64,000 nt of DNA from Lepisosteus oculatus (GCF_040954835.1 NC_090703.1:21465444-21529443), one strand, 5' to 3'; positions 48,982 through 59,639 are shown, counted from the first letter of the stretch. Notes: generated by a model not told the origin, from the sequence alone. Made by a program: numbers and translations.

Positions 48982-49127
48982 GACCTACCTCAAGTATACC
49001 TTTTAAAAACAAATTATTCATTTAATCTAAAAGCTGGAATACATCGGAATCAGGAATAAAACCGACTGCGATGTCGGAGGATTAATTCCGAAGTCAGAGT
49101 AGTGACTGTAAACTTAAGACCCCATTT
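48982..49127 (+). repeat. Inner inverted repeat around the rad51b promoter, left arm
   Basis: Pairs with the reverse complement of 49633-49778. Shared words in order are AGACCTAC, CTACCTCA.GTAT.CCTT, TAAAAACA, CTGGAATACA.CGGAA and CAGAG.AGTGACTGTAAACTTAA. It is more diverged than the outer repeat, with several small indels. Confidence 0.75.
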
Positions 49128-49199
49128 AGTCTATTTAAGAAAAGTAACATTTATATACCGTCAAATAAACATAAAAAACTACAATTATCAAGATGCACG

Positions 49200-49400
49200 G
49201 CGACAAATGTCACTGACGTATGCTCTGATTGGAGGGTTACCTCACGTAACTTTCAGTGAGGGACCAATCGCCTCTTTTAAGCGGAAGCGACAGGGAAGTT
49301 CTCATGGTTCAGAAGAAAGTGTTTTTTTTTGTGATGTTATAAAGAAATTGTTAAATACAGTCGAATTTGTTGAGAAACAACTGTAAATTGCCTATTTATT
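49200..49400 (+). promoter_or_regulatory. rad51b: Probable rad51b core promoter
   Basis: Within 320 bp of the ATG lie a CRE-like TGACGTA (49214-49220), an inverted CCAAT box (ATTGG, 49228-49232), a CACGTAAC word, a direct CCAAT box (49264-49268) and an ETS-like GCGGAAGC (49281-49288). No TATA box is placed sensibly. CCAAT plus ETS in a TATA-less promoter fits a housekeeping repair gene. The site calls are by eye. Confidence 0.5.
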
Positions 49401-49446
49401 ATAATTATTTTTGCTTTTCCTATCACGTTACTATAATCGGTGGACA

Positions 49447-49482
49447 AATTCTGTGCATCATTTTTTGGTGATGCACAGAATT
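49447..49482. repeat. Perfect 14-bp inverted repeat in the rad51b 5' leader
   Basis: AATTCTGTGCATCA (49447-49460) and TGATGCACAGAATT (49469-49482) are exact reverse complements around an 8-nt loop TTTTTTGG. The hairpin ends 38 nt before the ATG, so it would sit in the 5' UTR if transcription starts upstream, as the promoter motifs suggest. It could slow scanning ribosomes or be a protein-binding palindrome. Confidence 0.8.
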
Positions 49483-49520
49483 GTATTGCAGCTTTTTTCG
49501 CATTCAAACTTTAGGAAAGC

Positions 49521-49604
49521 ATGGCTAATAAAAAATTAAGAAGGACTGGTTTGCCAGCTGAGTTATGCAACAGACTCAGCCGCCACCAAATTGAAACGTG
49601 TCAG
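49521..49604 (+). CDS. rad51b: RAD51B DNA repair protein, coding exon 1
   Basis: Encodes residues 1-28, with RRTGLPAELCNRLSRHQIET close to the human start (KRVGLSQELCDRLSRHQILT). The ATG has a good context (AAGCATGG) and the donor is CAG|GTAAGA in phase 0. RAD51B is a nuclear RAD51 paralogue that joins RAD51C, RAD51D and XRCC2 in the BCDX2 complex and helps load RAD51 on single-stranded DNA during homologous recombination. This exon starts the N-terminal helix-hairpin-like domain. The exon and its promoter lie between two nested inverted repeats. Confidence 0.95.
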
Positions 49605-49632
49605 GTAAGAAAAGTGTAAAACTTTCACGAGT

Positions 49633-49778
49633 GGGTTAAGTTTACAGTCACTGCTCTGATTAGTCGCTGATGAGTTGGTTTTCTAGTTCCGCTGTATTCC
49701 AGTTTTGTTAAATAAGATTGAGTGAACAATGTTTTTATAAGGCATACCTGAGGTAGATGTAGGTCTTATTCATTCAAT
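49633..49778 (-). repeat. Inner inverted repeat around the rad51b promoter, right arm
   Basis: The reverse complement matches 48982-49127 with moderate divergence. It begins just 28 bp after the end of coding exon 1. Confidence 0.75.
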
Positions 49779-49786
49779 CTGTTAAA

Positions 49787-49822
49787 TTAATGGGTACATT
49801 TTTCTTAATGGGTACATTTTTC
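49787..49822 (+). repeat. Short tandem duplication (about 18 bp x 2)
   Basis: TTAATGGGTACATTTTTC occurs twice in succession in intron 1. No other copies were noticed. Confidence 0.85.
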
Positions 49823-51024
49823 TGTGGGGTTTATAACGCAATTTTCTGCATTCATTTACAGTAATTCCGGAAAATAGAAATGCAGCTCACGTTACAAGTT
49901 GCAAGAGTGATGCCTTCCTTATAGCGTCACTGAATTTGTTGGGAAAATAAAGACGACTCTTAAGAATATCAGGGATGATCAAACTTTGATATAAATGTAC
50001 ATTTAACAAAACGAGCGTATAGCGGAGCAAATAGGACGAGGCACTCGTATCGTATTACAGGAAATTGGGAAAGTCCTGACTGCTACTCATGATTGTCTGT
50101 CACCGAATAACTGTGACGGAGGTTGTGAGTCGTTATTGTGCCGATATTTCTATCAGTAACGTGGACATATCTAAATTACACAGCTGCGTTGTTCTGAAAA
50201 CTCCTTGGCATTCATCGTTGAATCTTTCCTTGAAATTCCAACCCTTACTGGAGGACCTAACAGAAATAGGTGTATTATATTTATTCTGAAATCATGTAAA
50301 CCAGTATAAATGCACACCGTTATATTCAACTAATACTGTAATTAGCCAAAGTCGCTTTGTACAGCTGAACGTTTTGTTGGTTTTTATAAGGAGGTGAATA
50401 CTTATGTAATTAGCATACTTTAGGTTTTGATTTTTCTTTGTAGCTTTTGGCGATACTTGATTTATTTCACCCATAAAAGTGTTCAGTCTAAGCATTCACG
50501 TTTCACTTAAAATCCACTTTAAAAAACGTGCCTCTCTTTCCCCCTAAAGTTCCCATTCTTTCCTCTATACATAAAGCGTGTTTAAGTGTTCGGAGAGTAT
50601 ACAGCTTGCTCCTTTCAGAGTACAGTAGGGTCTTGACATCTGCAAATTGACAAAACATTCTCGAATTCTTTTATTCGTGATGCGGTCTGTCCAGCGGGGC
50701 CTTGGATTAAAGAAAAGCAGAGCGAGATGAGACCGAGACGCAGGTTGTAAAGAGCAACTTTCTAATGAGACCCGCAACAGATTAGGTTCCTGAGACGAAT
50801 CTAGCGAGTGAGTGAGCCTTTCTCTATCCCCTGGCAAAGCATCCCCTACCCAACAGGTGCATCTCAGTTTGGTTTTGTTTTTCTATTATACAGTAACGAA
50901 CACTCCCTGTCCTGTGCTGGCGCTGTGGCTAATGACACAGGCAGATAGAAAAAGTGCAGGCATCCACTGGACTGAGGAGGGACTCATGGTGTTTATTTTA
51001 GCTGATTACTGTCGTTTGTTTATT

Positions 51025-51483
51025 TGATCAGTGTTATTTGGATTAACTTAAAGCCAATGCACTAGTACTTTAATTATCATGTAAAGGAGGTTTACTTTGT
51101 TTCTTAATAATACTGAAAATAAAAGGGATGGTTAAAAGGCATACTTAATTATGTCTATGATTTTAATCATACTGTACACACTACATACGGTAATACATTA
51201 TGCAATGGTATAGGGATAGTTTTGTTTATATTGTAATTTGGTTTTGTAATGGCTCTCTACACTGAGCCCTTGTGAAGGTTGAGACCCTACTGTGCTGTGC
51301 GGTGTCTTATAGGAGATGCTGATGGGCTTGAAAAACCAGAGTTTTTCCCTCAAAAGCCCATTGATTTTGAAAGCTAAGGAGAGAAAAGGGTCAACATTTT
51401 TTACTTTGCCGCAAGATACGTTTCACCTTTTTAAAACTGAGTCATATATTCAAAAGCGGTTTCACTAAACACGTTCATTGAAG
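51025..51483 (-). repeat. Large inverted repeat around rad51b exon 1, right arm
   Basis: The reverse complement of 46964-47416, at about 97-98% by-eye identity. It starts TGATCAGTG and ends CACGTTCATTGAAG and lies wholly within intron 1, ending 97 bp before exon 2. Confidence 0.9.
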
Positions 51484-51580
51484 TTTACTTTGCCCTATGC
51501 AGTACGTTGTCTTCCTACTACTGTGGTTTTGAATTTCTTTAGGAAAACAGGGATTTCTGGCTTTATTGTTCTGTTGGCAG

Positions 51581-51694
51581 GACTTTCTGTCTCTCACTCC
51601 ACTGGAGCTAATGAGAATGGCCGGGCAGAGTTACCAGCAAGTTCAAAAGCTCCTCCGCACCGTCAGCCAAGGGTGCGCCCCAAAAATGACCACG
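51581..51694 (+). CDS. rad51b: RAD51B, coding exon 2
   Basis: Residues 29-66: DFLSLTPLELMRMAGQSY, then a QKLLRTVSQGCAPKM-type helix, as in human RAD51B (DFLCLSPLELM, APKM). The acceptor is TTCTGTTGGCAG, the donor ACG|GTAAGC, phase 0 at both ends (38 codons). This completes most of the N-terminal helical domain used for contacts with partner paralogues. Confidence 0.95.
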
Positions 51695-52946
51695 GTAAGC
51701 GTGCCAGATTTTGCCAGGCTTCTCTTGCCCCACCAAGGCTGCCCAGTGGTGCTTTTTCAGTTGTTTCACCTCCAGTAGATCTGCCTCTTCCAGTTAAAGC
51801 ACTCCAGACACCGACTACAAGTTTTCAAATAAATTGGGACTGTTAGCTTTTTCATCACATAGTTATACAAGTCTTCATGGATGCCAGAACATTAAAACTA
51901 AGCAGTCAGTTGTCCGTATGCCTTAATTTCCTTAGTCCTCTTTACTGCTCCAATTAAAAACTGAATGGATATGGGAGAAAAAAGAAGATATTTTGCAAAT
52001 GGGCTCATTGTGATACAGAGCTGTTAAACACGCATTCCTCTTAGGTTAGATCACTTTATTAGCCATGTACAATTTCTTGCATTAGGAATTTGTCTTTTCA
52101 CATACCCCAGCTTGCTCTCCATGAGACACACAGGCACACAGACGGAGAGAGAGAAGCTTGGGGTCAGAGCGCAGAGTCAGCCATTTATACGGCGCCTCTG
52201 GAGCAGTAGGGGTTTAGGGCCTTGCACAGGGGCCCATCAGAGTAGGATTCCTCTGCCGGCCGTGAGATTTGAACCGGCAACCTTCCAGCCACAGGTGCAG
52301 ATCCTTAGCCACAGTGCCTTTCTTGTCAACCTGCCTTTAGTGGAAGTGAAAATGTACACACTCCTCTGCAAACTGCACTTCTGCACATATTCTTCACAAC
52401 AGCACTGTTTAGTGCTGTTTTAACACTGCATAGCCTTTAGTTCAAAAGCACCTCGAATAAGGAGATCAGCCTCAACTGACTAGTACTTCATGCTAAATAT
52501 TCAGACGGGCGAACTGAGTTAACAGTGATTACTGTGCACAAGGAAGTTAATTTGGCTTCATGGCATAGACATGATTGAACTAATACTAGAAACAGAAGCC
52601 AGGAAAGATGTGTTTGTGTCTTGGGAAACTTAAGAGAGGTGTCCGTCTGTCGATGCCAAGTAAATAAAAGATGTTAGATTTGTGTGAAGACAATGACTGA
52701 TGGTTGTAATGTAATAACCAAGCTGTCAAAAAGGTGTTGACAGATTGAGATAAATGTACACAAATTGAAAGCAAGTTTAAGGGTGGTTTTTAGATGCTTC
52801 TGAGGAGAGAATGGAAGCCTATAGGTCTCAAAGTTCTAGCAGAAGCTAAGAAACTAACTGAGGACATAAGGGGAGTAATTCCAGGGCTGCTTCTCGCAAG
52901 GTGGCAAGGCGACTGTCTGTTCTGTTTCACTCTTCTTTTCCCACAG
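51695..52946 (+). other. rad51b intron 2
   Basis: A 1,252-bp GT-AG intron, ending TCTTCTTTTCCCACAG. It contains a minus-oriented tRNA-derived SINE at 52045-52318. The remainder is unassigned. Confidence 0.85.
52045..52318 (-). repeat. tRNA-derived SINE, minus orientation, full length
   Basis: On the minus strand the head GGCACTGTGGCTAAGGATCT, GCACC and GGTTGCCGGTTCAAATCTCA has good Pol III A and B boxes. The body includes CAAGGCCCTAAACCCCTACT, CTGACTCTGCGCTCTGACCC, CAAGCTTCTCTCTCTCC and the tail ATGGCTAATAAAGTGATC, a fish SINE family. The AATAAA within the tail is on the minus strand, so it should not truncate rad51b mRNA. Confidence 0.88.
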
Positions 52947-53051
52947 GCCTTAGAGCTGAGGGACCGGCGCTCCCGCTCCTGTTTTCCCACTTCCCTGCGG
53001 GGGCTGGACCGGGTCCTGAACGGGGGCCTGGCCTGTGGAACTCTGACCGAG
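52947..53051 (+). CDS. rad51b: RAD51B, coding exon 3
   Basis: Residues 67-101: ALELRDRRSRSCFPTSLRGL, then DRVLNGGLACGTLTE, the linker and the start of the ATPase core (human STTLSALDEALHGGVACGSLTE). The acceptor is TTTTCCCACAG and the donor GAG|GTAAGA, phase 0 (35 codons). It is GC-rich compared with the introns. Confidence 0.95.
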
Positions 53052-56000
53052 GTAAGAACCGGGCCGCACTGCTTCAGTGGGTTCTGAGAGGCTGGGGGGA
53101 ACGGGACTCTTACCTGCGGTCACATGTGTACTCTGTCCTCTACTTCAATGTCTTACCCACAGCACCCAGAGGAGGAATGAGTCTCAATTATTACTTCTCA
53201 CTCATTGTCATGTAGGCAGACGTCCTGCAGGATTGTTTCTCGGGCCAAGGAGTCTATCAGCTGTGCCATAAATGCTGAAGATTAGTTTTTAATCACTGAC
53301 AGGACCACTTCCAAAAGTGCAGCACTTTTTTTCTCCCTCAATAAAGTTCTCATTTTATTTTAATTTCCATTAAATTGAAGTTTAATTGAAAAAAATGGAT
53401 TCATCTTGCTTATTAGCTCATGTTAGTACTCTATGTTACGGACAACTTTAATTGAAAGTGCTGTTGCCGTCGCTCTGATCAGAGTGAGAAAATCTAAAGA
53501 CAGAATAAATGTTTCATCTTAATGAATGTGGCTCATTGTACTGGCAAAGGATCAACAGCACTAATGCACTGCCATTTGACAGGAAGGAAAGCTGAGTTCT
53601 TTAAGTGTGCCAGAAATTCAAGGAGAAGGACTTCACCACCCCCACAATAGAGAAGGTAGAATATGGAATATAAACGCATGACACTGTGCACTGTGCTTTC
53701 ATTATCACAGCTCATTTGATGATCCTTAATGACACCTTTACTACATTGTGGTTAATGCTGGTGGATATTATGTTCAAAACCTGACTGTGAATTTCACCTG
53801 CACATTGTTTACATTTACAGTGTATTTGTATACAGAATGCGTTTCTAAAAAATACTGTGCTCCTGAAAGGGTTGCACAAAAAGGTAGTCCACTCTTTAAA
53901 AATACAAAAGCAATATTTGCACAAAATGTTATATTAACTTCAATAAAATACATTTTACTTTATTAATCTTTAAAAAGGCGGAAATGCTCAAACTGAGGTT
54001 TTTGAAAAGGCTTAATGGGTGAACTGTGGTGAAAATGTCCCCACTGCCATTTTGTGAGTGCTGCATTGTTTCTAGACAAAGCCAGACCAGAGTTAAAGAA
54101 ATCAGAACGAAAATTCAACGAGGTTGCCAGTCCAAATACATCAAAATTCCAATTCTGATGGGAAAAGCAGGACAATAAATAATCAGTGCAATACCTATTT
54201 GTTTGTTTAGAAAACTGTCCCCAGAATCCGACATAATCCTTCCATCTGTTAGCATTACACATGGGGTTGTCATAGAGTCTTGCAGGCTCTAGAAGGGGCC
54301 TGAGTTACTTTTCTGCTGAAAGTCCTGTGAAGGGTGCAAGAAAGCTGATGGAGGGGTCTAAATCATGCTGCCAAATTAACTGATCAGCAGCTGCAAAACA
54401 CCTTTGCCAGTCCACTTTTCATGCAACCTGACTTACCTGAATTACAAAGAGCTACCTTTGAGATGGCGAAATAGAAGCTTTAAAAACGATGTCAAGTTAA
54501 TCACCCTGCAGCTCACAGCTGGCAGCCCACTGAAGCTCAGCAGGTGTGAGCCTGGTCAGAACCTGGATGGGAGACCTCCTGGGAAAAACACGGTTGCTGC
54601 TGAAAGAGGTGTTAGTGGAACCAGTAGAGAGCGCTGACCCGGCCACAGCCATGGTCTCTGTGGATGCCATCCTTTGGATGAGACATAAAACTGAGGTCCT
54701 GACTCTCTGTGGTCATTAACAATCCTTGGGGTTTTTCTCGAAAAGGGCAGGGGTGTTATTTGTCCTGGCTAAATTTCACATTTGCCTTTACCAATCATGG
54801 CCTCCTAATAATCCCCATCTATGAATTTGCTTCATCACTCTATTCTCCTCCCCACTGATAGCTGATGTGTGGTGAGCGTTCTGGCGCATTATGGCTGCTG
54901 TCGCATCATCCAGGTGGGGCTGCATATAGGTGGTGGTGGAGGGGAGTCCCCATTGCCTGTAAAACGCTTTGAGTGGAGTGTCTAGAAAAGTGCTATGTAA
55001 GTGTAAGGAATTATAAATATTTATTAATGATAATATACAGTACAGTTCCTTAACAAGAATTAATAGTACAAACCATTATAACCTGCATACAGTGTATGTA
55101 CGATGTCATTCCTGCAATATTTCATCAAGCAGAATGGTATCAGATTTGTGTGCAGCTTCATATGTTGAGAAAACTGCCAAATTGCAATATTTGGTTGTTA
55201 CAGTTTACAGTACCATGGATATGCACATTGCTGAAGGTATGATAGGAAAACTGGATGTTATTATTATTGTAAAATGTAAAATAATTGCCATAGTGGCTGA
55301 TAATTGTTGCTTATTCAGTTACATGTTAACAAACTTGATCACAATGCAAGTAAGGCATGTTCACGCTCAGATTGCCCTTGCTCCTGAAGTGACAGTAGCA
55401 ATTAAAATCAATAGCAATAGTAATGTGTTTATAATAATAACAAGTGACATTCTTGGCCAGGATACACATTGTCTGGAAGATCCTTGACGTGACGCAATCA
55501 GATAGCACTGTGGATTGGTATAGCTCTCAGTGGTGCTGTTAACACTGCAGTAGCACCATTTTATATAACTACTGTAAGATCATAAAAGTATGCCAAATTC
55601 AGTATTAAAGTTGGTTTACTAGTAGATGGTTGTGTATGGATGTACAGTAATGGTGCAGAGAAGTTTGGTCAAAGCATATAATTATAATTAAAGCATGAAG
55701 TGAACACAGTGTGCATACCTCACTGCAATTTTATCTGCCAACACCCTATATAGAAAGGTGAAAATTCAGATTTTCAGGAAACAGAAATCACTAAAGCACT
55801 GTCTCTATAAGCTTGGAAAGATATGCTTAAGGCTGAAACAAAACAGAATGAAAAAGGCGAAAAGTGTTTTAACTTCTGCCTTTGTGAGGAAATGGTTCCA
55901 TAGCTTGTAATAACACAGATGCTGTGCTATCAGGCTTTGTGAAATAAAAGAAAATAAATCTGTTTAGAAAGATTTTACCAGCCATCGTTTTACATGGTAA

Positions 56001-56119
56001 AACATTCTACAGATGATTAAACTGTCCGTTCCGGAGCGAATGATATTCTGGTAGAATGTGCCAATGAGTTTTGTGCCCAGCAGGGCGGAGTCACTGAGCA
56101 GGCAGACGCTGTGTTTCAG
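53052..56119 (+). other. rad51b intron 3
   Basis: A 3,068-bp GT-AG intron ending GTGTTTCAG. It carries a 5S-derived SINE at 54498-55020. The 131-codon frame at 55092-55487 has low-complexity Ile/Val-rich content and no domain, and I regard it as chance. Confidence 0.85.
54498..55020 (+). repeat. 5S-rRNA-derived SINE (SINE3-like)
   Basis: CCCACTGAAGCTCAGCAGGT, GTGAGCCTGGTCAGAACCTG and GATGGGAGACC retain the 5S control boxes. The middle has a shortened AGTATAGTG region. The tail is GAGTGGAGTGTCTAGAAAAG, TGCTATGTAAGTGTAAGG. Confidence 0.87.
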
Positions 56120-56256
56120 GTGACCGGCCCCTCTGGCTGTGGGAAGACTCAGTTCTGCATGATGCTGAGTGTGCTGGCCACTCTGCCGCGCTCGATGGGA
56201 GGACTGGACAGTGCTGTGGCGTACATCGACTCAGAGTCCGCCTTCTCTGCTGAAAG
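56120..56256 (+). CDS. rad51b: RAD51B, coding exon 4 (Walker A)
   Basis: Residues 102-146 plus two bases of Arg147. The Walker A P-loop is GPSGCGKT at 104-111 (human GPPGCGKT), followed by QFCMMLSVLATLP and YIDSESAFSAE. The catalytic Lys110 and Thr111 are present. The acceptor is CTGTGTTTCAG and the donor AAG|GTATCG. Confidence 0.96.
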
Positions 56257-56454
56257 GTATCGGAGAGAATGAGACTTTTGGACTTTGATTTGCCTTTATA
56301 CAGTATGTGATGTGTTGTCTGTATGTTTGATTTTTCTAAGGTGAACTGTAAGAGAAATGCACAGACTGGCCTTGTCAAACACCTATATCATGAAAGCGGC
56401 ACTCGGGCATTAAAATTCGGTACAGACTGTATTTACAGTATGTTACATAAAAAT

Positions 56455-56935
56455 GATTACAAACAAGAGGAGGTCATTCAGCTCGTAAAGTCCTCTGGAT
56501 GTAAGGCTATAATTGACCCATGTATCTGTTCCAGCTGTTTCTTGAAAGAAACCAGATTATCAGCTTCAACAACATGGCATAACTTGTTCCAGACTCCCAC
56601 AACCGTCTGGGTAAAGAAATGCCTCTTTCCAGTTTCCAGTTTTGTCCTCTGGTTAGTGTTTTACTGTTCATTCTGATGACGGGCAGCAGGGTTAGTACTG
56701 ATGGTTCACAAATGCAGAGTTGCCGGGGTTGTGTGCAGCCTTTGGAAACCTGTCTGTGTGGAGCTCAAATGTCTCCATCATGCTCATTCTAGTTTCCCAC
56801 GATAGACCCTGCCTTGGGAAAAACCTGTTTACCAAATACCATGCAACTAGGTTTATGGTAATAAAGTTTTGAATTTGAAAGTTTGAATTCTTGTAACAGG
56901 TCCCCCTGTAATCTTCTCTTTTCAAGAGGGAATTA
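56455..56935 (-). repeat. CR1-like LINE fragment, minus orientation
   Basis: Contains GGAGGTCATTCAGCTCGTAA, GCTGTTTCTTGAAAGAAACC, ACTTGTTCCAGACTCCCACA and TCCCCCTGTAATCTTCTCTT, in the order expected of the reverse complement of the family's 3' end. A private segment at about 56690-56880 interrupts it. Confidence 0.7.
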
Positions 56936-57126
56936 GTTGACAGTACACTTCAGAGGGAATTAGCTGTGCTGAGTGTGGGAGCTATATGTGTCTGTAAAGG
57001 CACAAATATATGTGCAGTATATTTGAAATAACATATGGAGATGCCCACTTTCTTTGTCTGTCTGGTCTTCATCACAATCCCTTAGGCCTGTAGGCTTCAG
57101 AAGAAAATGCTTTCCTCGCCCCAAAA

Positions 57127-57328
57127 CTCAGCCAGTTTTGAGTTTCAGGGTGATATTTTTACTTCTTTTCTAGGATGGATCATTGATCCCCAGTTTCTGT
57201 AAATTTATTTTACTATGTTATATAATTCTTTTTTCTTTTAGGCCTTCATGCTACTGTCTTCGAGCTAACTTCCCTAAGCTCTGCCACCATGTCTTTTAAA
57301 ACTCCTAAAAATCTAATCATTTGGACAA
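57127..57328 (+). repeat. 202-bp identical direct duplication, copy 1 (intron 4)
   Basis: Starts CTCAGCCAGTTTTGAG and ends TCATTTGGACAA. By eye every base agrees with 61510-61711, with no indels. Confidence 0.9.
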
Positions 57329-57846
57329 AAGGATGTATGGTATGCCCACAACATTGGTCTGCTCTGGGGATCTTTCCTGCTGTACAGCTCAAAACTGACA
57401 GAAATCCCTACAGTATAACCACAGATTAGGGAGTACATCTGGACTTTCAGAAGCTGTGCACAATATGTGATTTTAAGTTACAGTGGATTACCAATGATCA
57501 AATAAGAATCTTTGCTCAGGTCTTTTGTAAGATTTCTGTTTAGGTTTTAACTGCAGTAATCTTCGCTATGGTCATTAAACAGAAATGATTCAGTACCATA
57601 TTTGTTGCAACTACAGTCCTGAGGTATCTTTTTAGACGTATTATCACAGACTCATGTGCTCAGGTCAAAGCCAAAATGTCTTTTAAAAATGTATGTCAAA
57701 GAAAAAAACAAACTGTACTGCGGCTAAACAGTAATATTTTTTTGTTTCTGGAAATAATTTGCCTTCACAAGGCATTTTGTTGTCCTGGATATGTGTAGCC
57801 TGGGAGTCACTGCCAAGCATGTCATTACGTCCTTTGTGTGTTGCAG

Positions 57847-57966
57847 ATTGGTTGAGATTGCACTGAATCGTTTCCCACAGTACTTCAGTGTGCAGGAGCG
57901 GCTTTCGGAAATGGCCGAAAGGATTTACCTGTTCCGGGAGCTCACCTGCCAGAGTGTGTTAAAAAG
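57847..57966 (+). CDS. rad51b: RAD51B, coding exon 5
   Basis: Completes Arg147, encodes residues 148-186 and starts Arg187. It reads LVEIALNRFPQYFSVQERLS, then IYLFRELTCQSVLK (human LVEIAESRFPRYF ... HLYRELTCDEVLQ). It is two or three residues shorter than human in the middle loop. The acceptor is GTGTGTTGCAG and the donor AAG|GTAGGT. Confidence 0.95.
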
Positions 57967-58236
57967 GTAGGTTAGGGCAAACCCCCTTTTCCTGGGAGGA
58001 AAGAAGCAGTCGCATCCGACATCATGTTGAGCTGATGTGTGTTTAACCCGCCACAGGCTGTTCCTAATAACGTTTAGAAACTTGAAAGCTTCTTTGTAAA
58101 TGTAAACATTGAAAATGTAAGCACAGTAGATGTACATTCCCATTTTGTAATTAAGAACTTGAAGTACTTGCAAACAAAGACTTTGGAGTTTTTGTTGACA
58201 CATAAAACTCCAAAGTAAAAAAAAAAGTCAAAGTCA

Positions 58237-58830
58237 AAAAGCCAGCAGCCATATCACCCTGCGACTCACAACTGGCAACCCACTGAAGCTAAGCAGGTGT
58301 GAGCCTGGTCAGTACCTGGATGGGAGACCTCCTGGGAAAAACTAAAGGTTGCTGCTGGAAGAGGTGTTAGTGGGGCCAGCAGGGGGTGCTCACCCTGCAG
58401 TCCATGTGGGTCCTAATGCCCCAGTATAGTGACGTGGACACTGTACTGTGAACAGGCGCCGTCCTTCGGATGAGACGTAAAACCGAGGTCCTGACTCTCT
58501 GTGGTCATAAAAAATCCCAGGGCACTTCTCGAAAAGAGTAGGGGTGTAACCCTGGTGTCCTGGCCAAATTTCCCATTGGCCCTTACCATTGGCCCTTACC
58601 TTCCCATGGCCTCCTAATAATCCCCATCTATGAATTGGCTTCATTACTCTGCTCTCCTCCCCACTGATACCTGATGTGTGGTGAGCGTTCTGGCGCACTA
58701 TGGCTGCCGTCACATCATCCAGGTGGATGCTGCACATTGGTGGTGGTGGAGGGGAGTCCCCATTACCTGTAAAGCGCTTTGAGTGGAGTGTCCAGAAAAG
58801 CGCTATATAAGTGTAAGCAATTATTATTAT
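58237..58830 (+). repeat. 5S-rRNA-derived SINE (SINE3-like), full length
   Basis: The best-preserved copy: CCCTGCGACTCACAACTGGC, AACCCACTGAAGCTAAGCAG, GTGTGAGCCTGGTCAGTACC, TGGATGGGAGACC, then the CAGCAGGGGGTGCTC and GGCGCCGTCCTTCGGATGAG body segments and the tail AAAAGCGCTATATAAGTGTA with ATTATTATTA. The 12-bp TTGGCCCTTACC word is duplicated near 58575. The long minus frame 58390-58845 is a shadow of this repeat. Confidence 0.9.
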
Positions 58831-59029
58831 AAGTTTTATTTTCATAGACAGTATATATATAAAAAATATAATATAATAATATAAAAATATAATTTTGATA
58901 TATACAGTAGCTAAAGAGGTATCATTTAAATGAAATTATTTTTGTCCAATGTACTAGCAAGACCTCATTAAAAATTGTTTTAAGTTTTATCAGGTTGCTT
59001 CTCTGGAATCAATCCAGACAAATGTTACA

Positions 59030-59290
59030 AGTTGGGTTGAAGGGAATGTCCTACATTGACAGGCTGAGGGAGCTGAACGTTTTCAGATTTGACCTAGAGG
59101 ACTACAAGGACTTTGACCCAGTAGGCCTCTTCACAAAAAATAGTAAAATATGAACCAGGAGATACAAGTAGGATCTACAGTAAATTTTCAGAACAGGACA
59201 CACTTCTTTACCCAGAGGGTGGTGGGAGTCTGGAACAAGCTACCGTACCTAGCCATGTTATTCAAACTGATACAGAGCCTGTTGTCACGT
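59030..59290 (+). repeat. CR1-like LINE ORF2 C-terminal fragment
   Basis: Plus-strand translation includes NRTHFFTQRVVGVWNKLPY, the FFTxRVVxxWNxLP motif of CR1-like ORF2 ends. It is preceded by the CTACATTGACAGGCTGAGGG segment. It is cut off at about 59280 by unrelated GC-richer sequence. Confidence 0.75.
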
Positions 59291-59639
59291 TGCGTAGGCT
59301 TTAGGCTGCGCTTTTCACTGGGTTCAGGTGTGAAGTCCCTCTGTTGTAGGTTCTTTTTATCGGGAGGTTTAGGGCAAGCGTTAAGGCTCTCTGAAAGCTT
59401 TGTACTCTCTGGTATAGAGAAAGGGGTGCATCTGAGCTGAGGACTCATGGTGTGGTTCTGGCACTAACACCTCAGTGAGCCTTTAATACAATCCTCTCAA
59501 TTAAGGTAACAGGTGTTAGTGCTGAGAGAGGTTCCCGCGGCTGCCAGGGAAGAGCAAGAGAACTAGTTTTCTCGTCTCTGGGGCCCTCTGGTGGCGAATA
59601 GAGGACTCAGGAGGTGATTTTTTTCTCTCCTATGCCATG

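Larger units (their letters stand above)
49605..51580 (+). other. rad51b intron 1
   Basis: A 1,976-bp GT-AG intron containing the right arms of both inverted repeats and a short tandem duplication at 49787-49822. A GGTGAATACTTATGTAA word near 50396 resembles a Tc1-like transposon end, but no partner end was found. Confidence 0.85.
56257..57846 (+). other. rad51b intron 4
   Basis: A 1,590-bp GT-AG intron. It holds a minus-oriented CR1-like fragment (56455-56935) and copy 1 of a 202-bp duplicated block (57127-57328). Confidence 0.85.

Noticed and set aside
49102..49386. 94-codon ORF directly upstream of rad51b
   Set aside because: Coincides with the promoter motifs and the inner inverted repeat. 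It is not in frame with a known N-terminal extension of RAD51B and has no domain.
50385..50480. Possible Tc1-like element end in rad51b intron 1 (GGTGAATACTTATGTAA)
   Set aside because: Only one end-like word was found, with no partner terminal repeat or transposase remnant, so it is not listed as an element.
55092..55487. 131-codon ORF in rad51b intron 3
   Set aside because: Ile/Val/Asn-rich translation of AT-rich sequence with no motif; probably chance.
58390..58845. 151-codon minus-strand ORF, with similar ones at 37729-38004 and 47785-47991
   Set aside because: All are translations of the 5S-derived SINE. The same peptide words (YTYIALFWTLHSKxFTGNGDS) recur because the repeat recurs.
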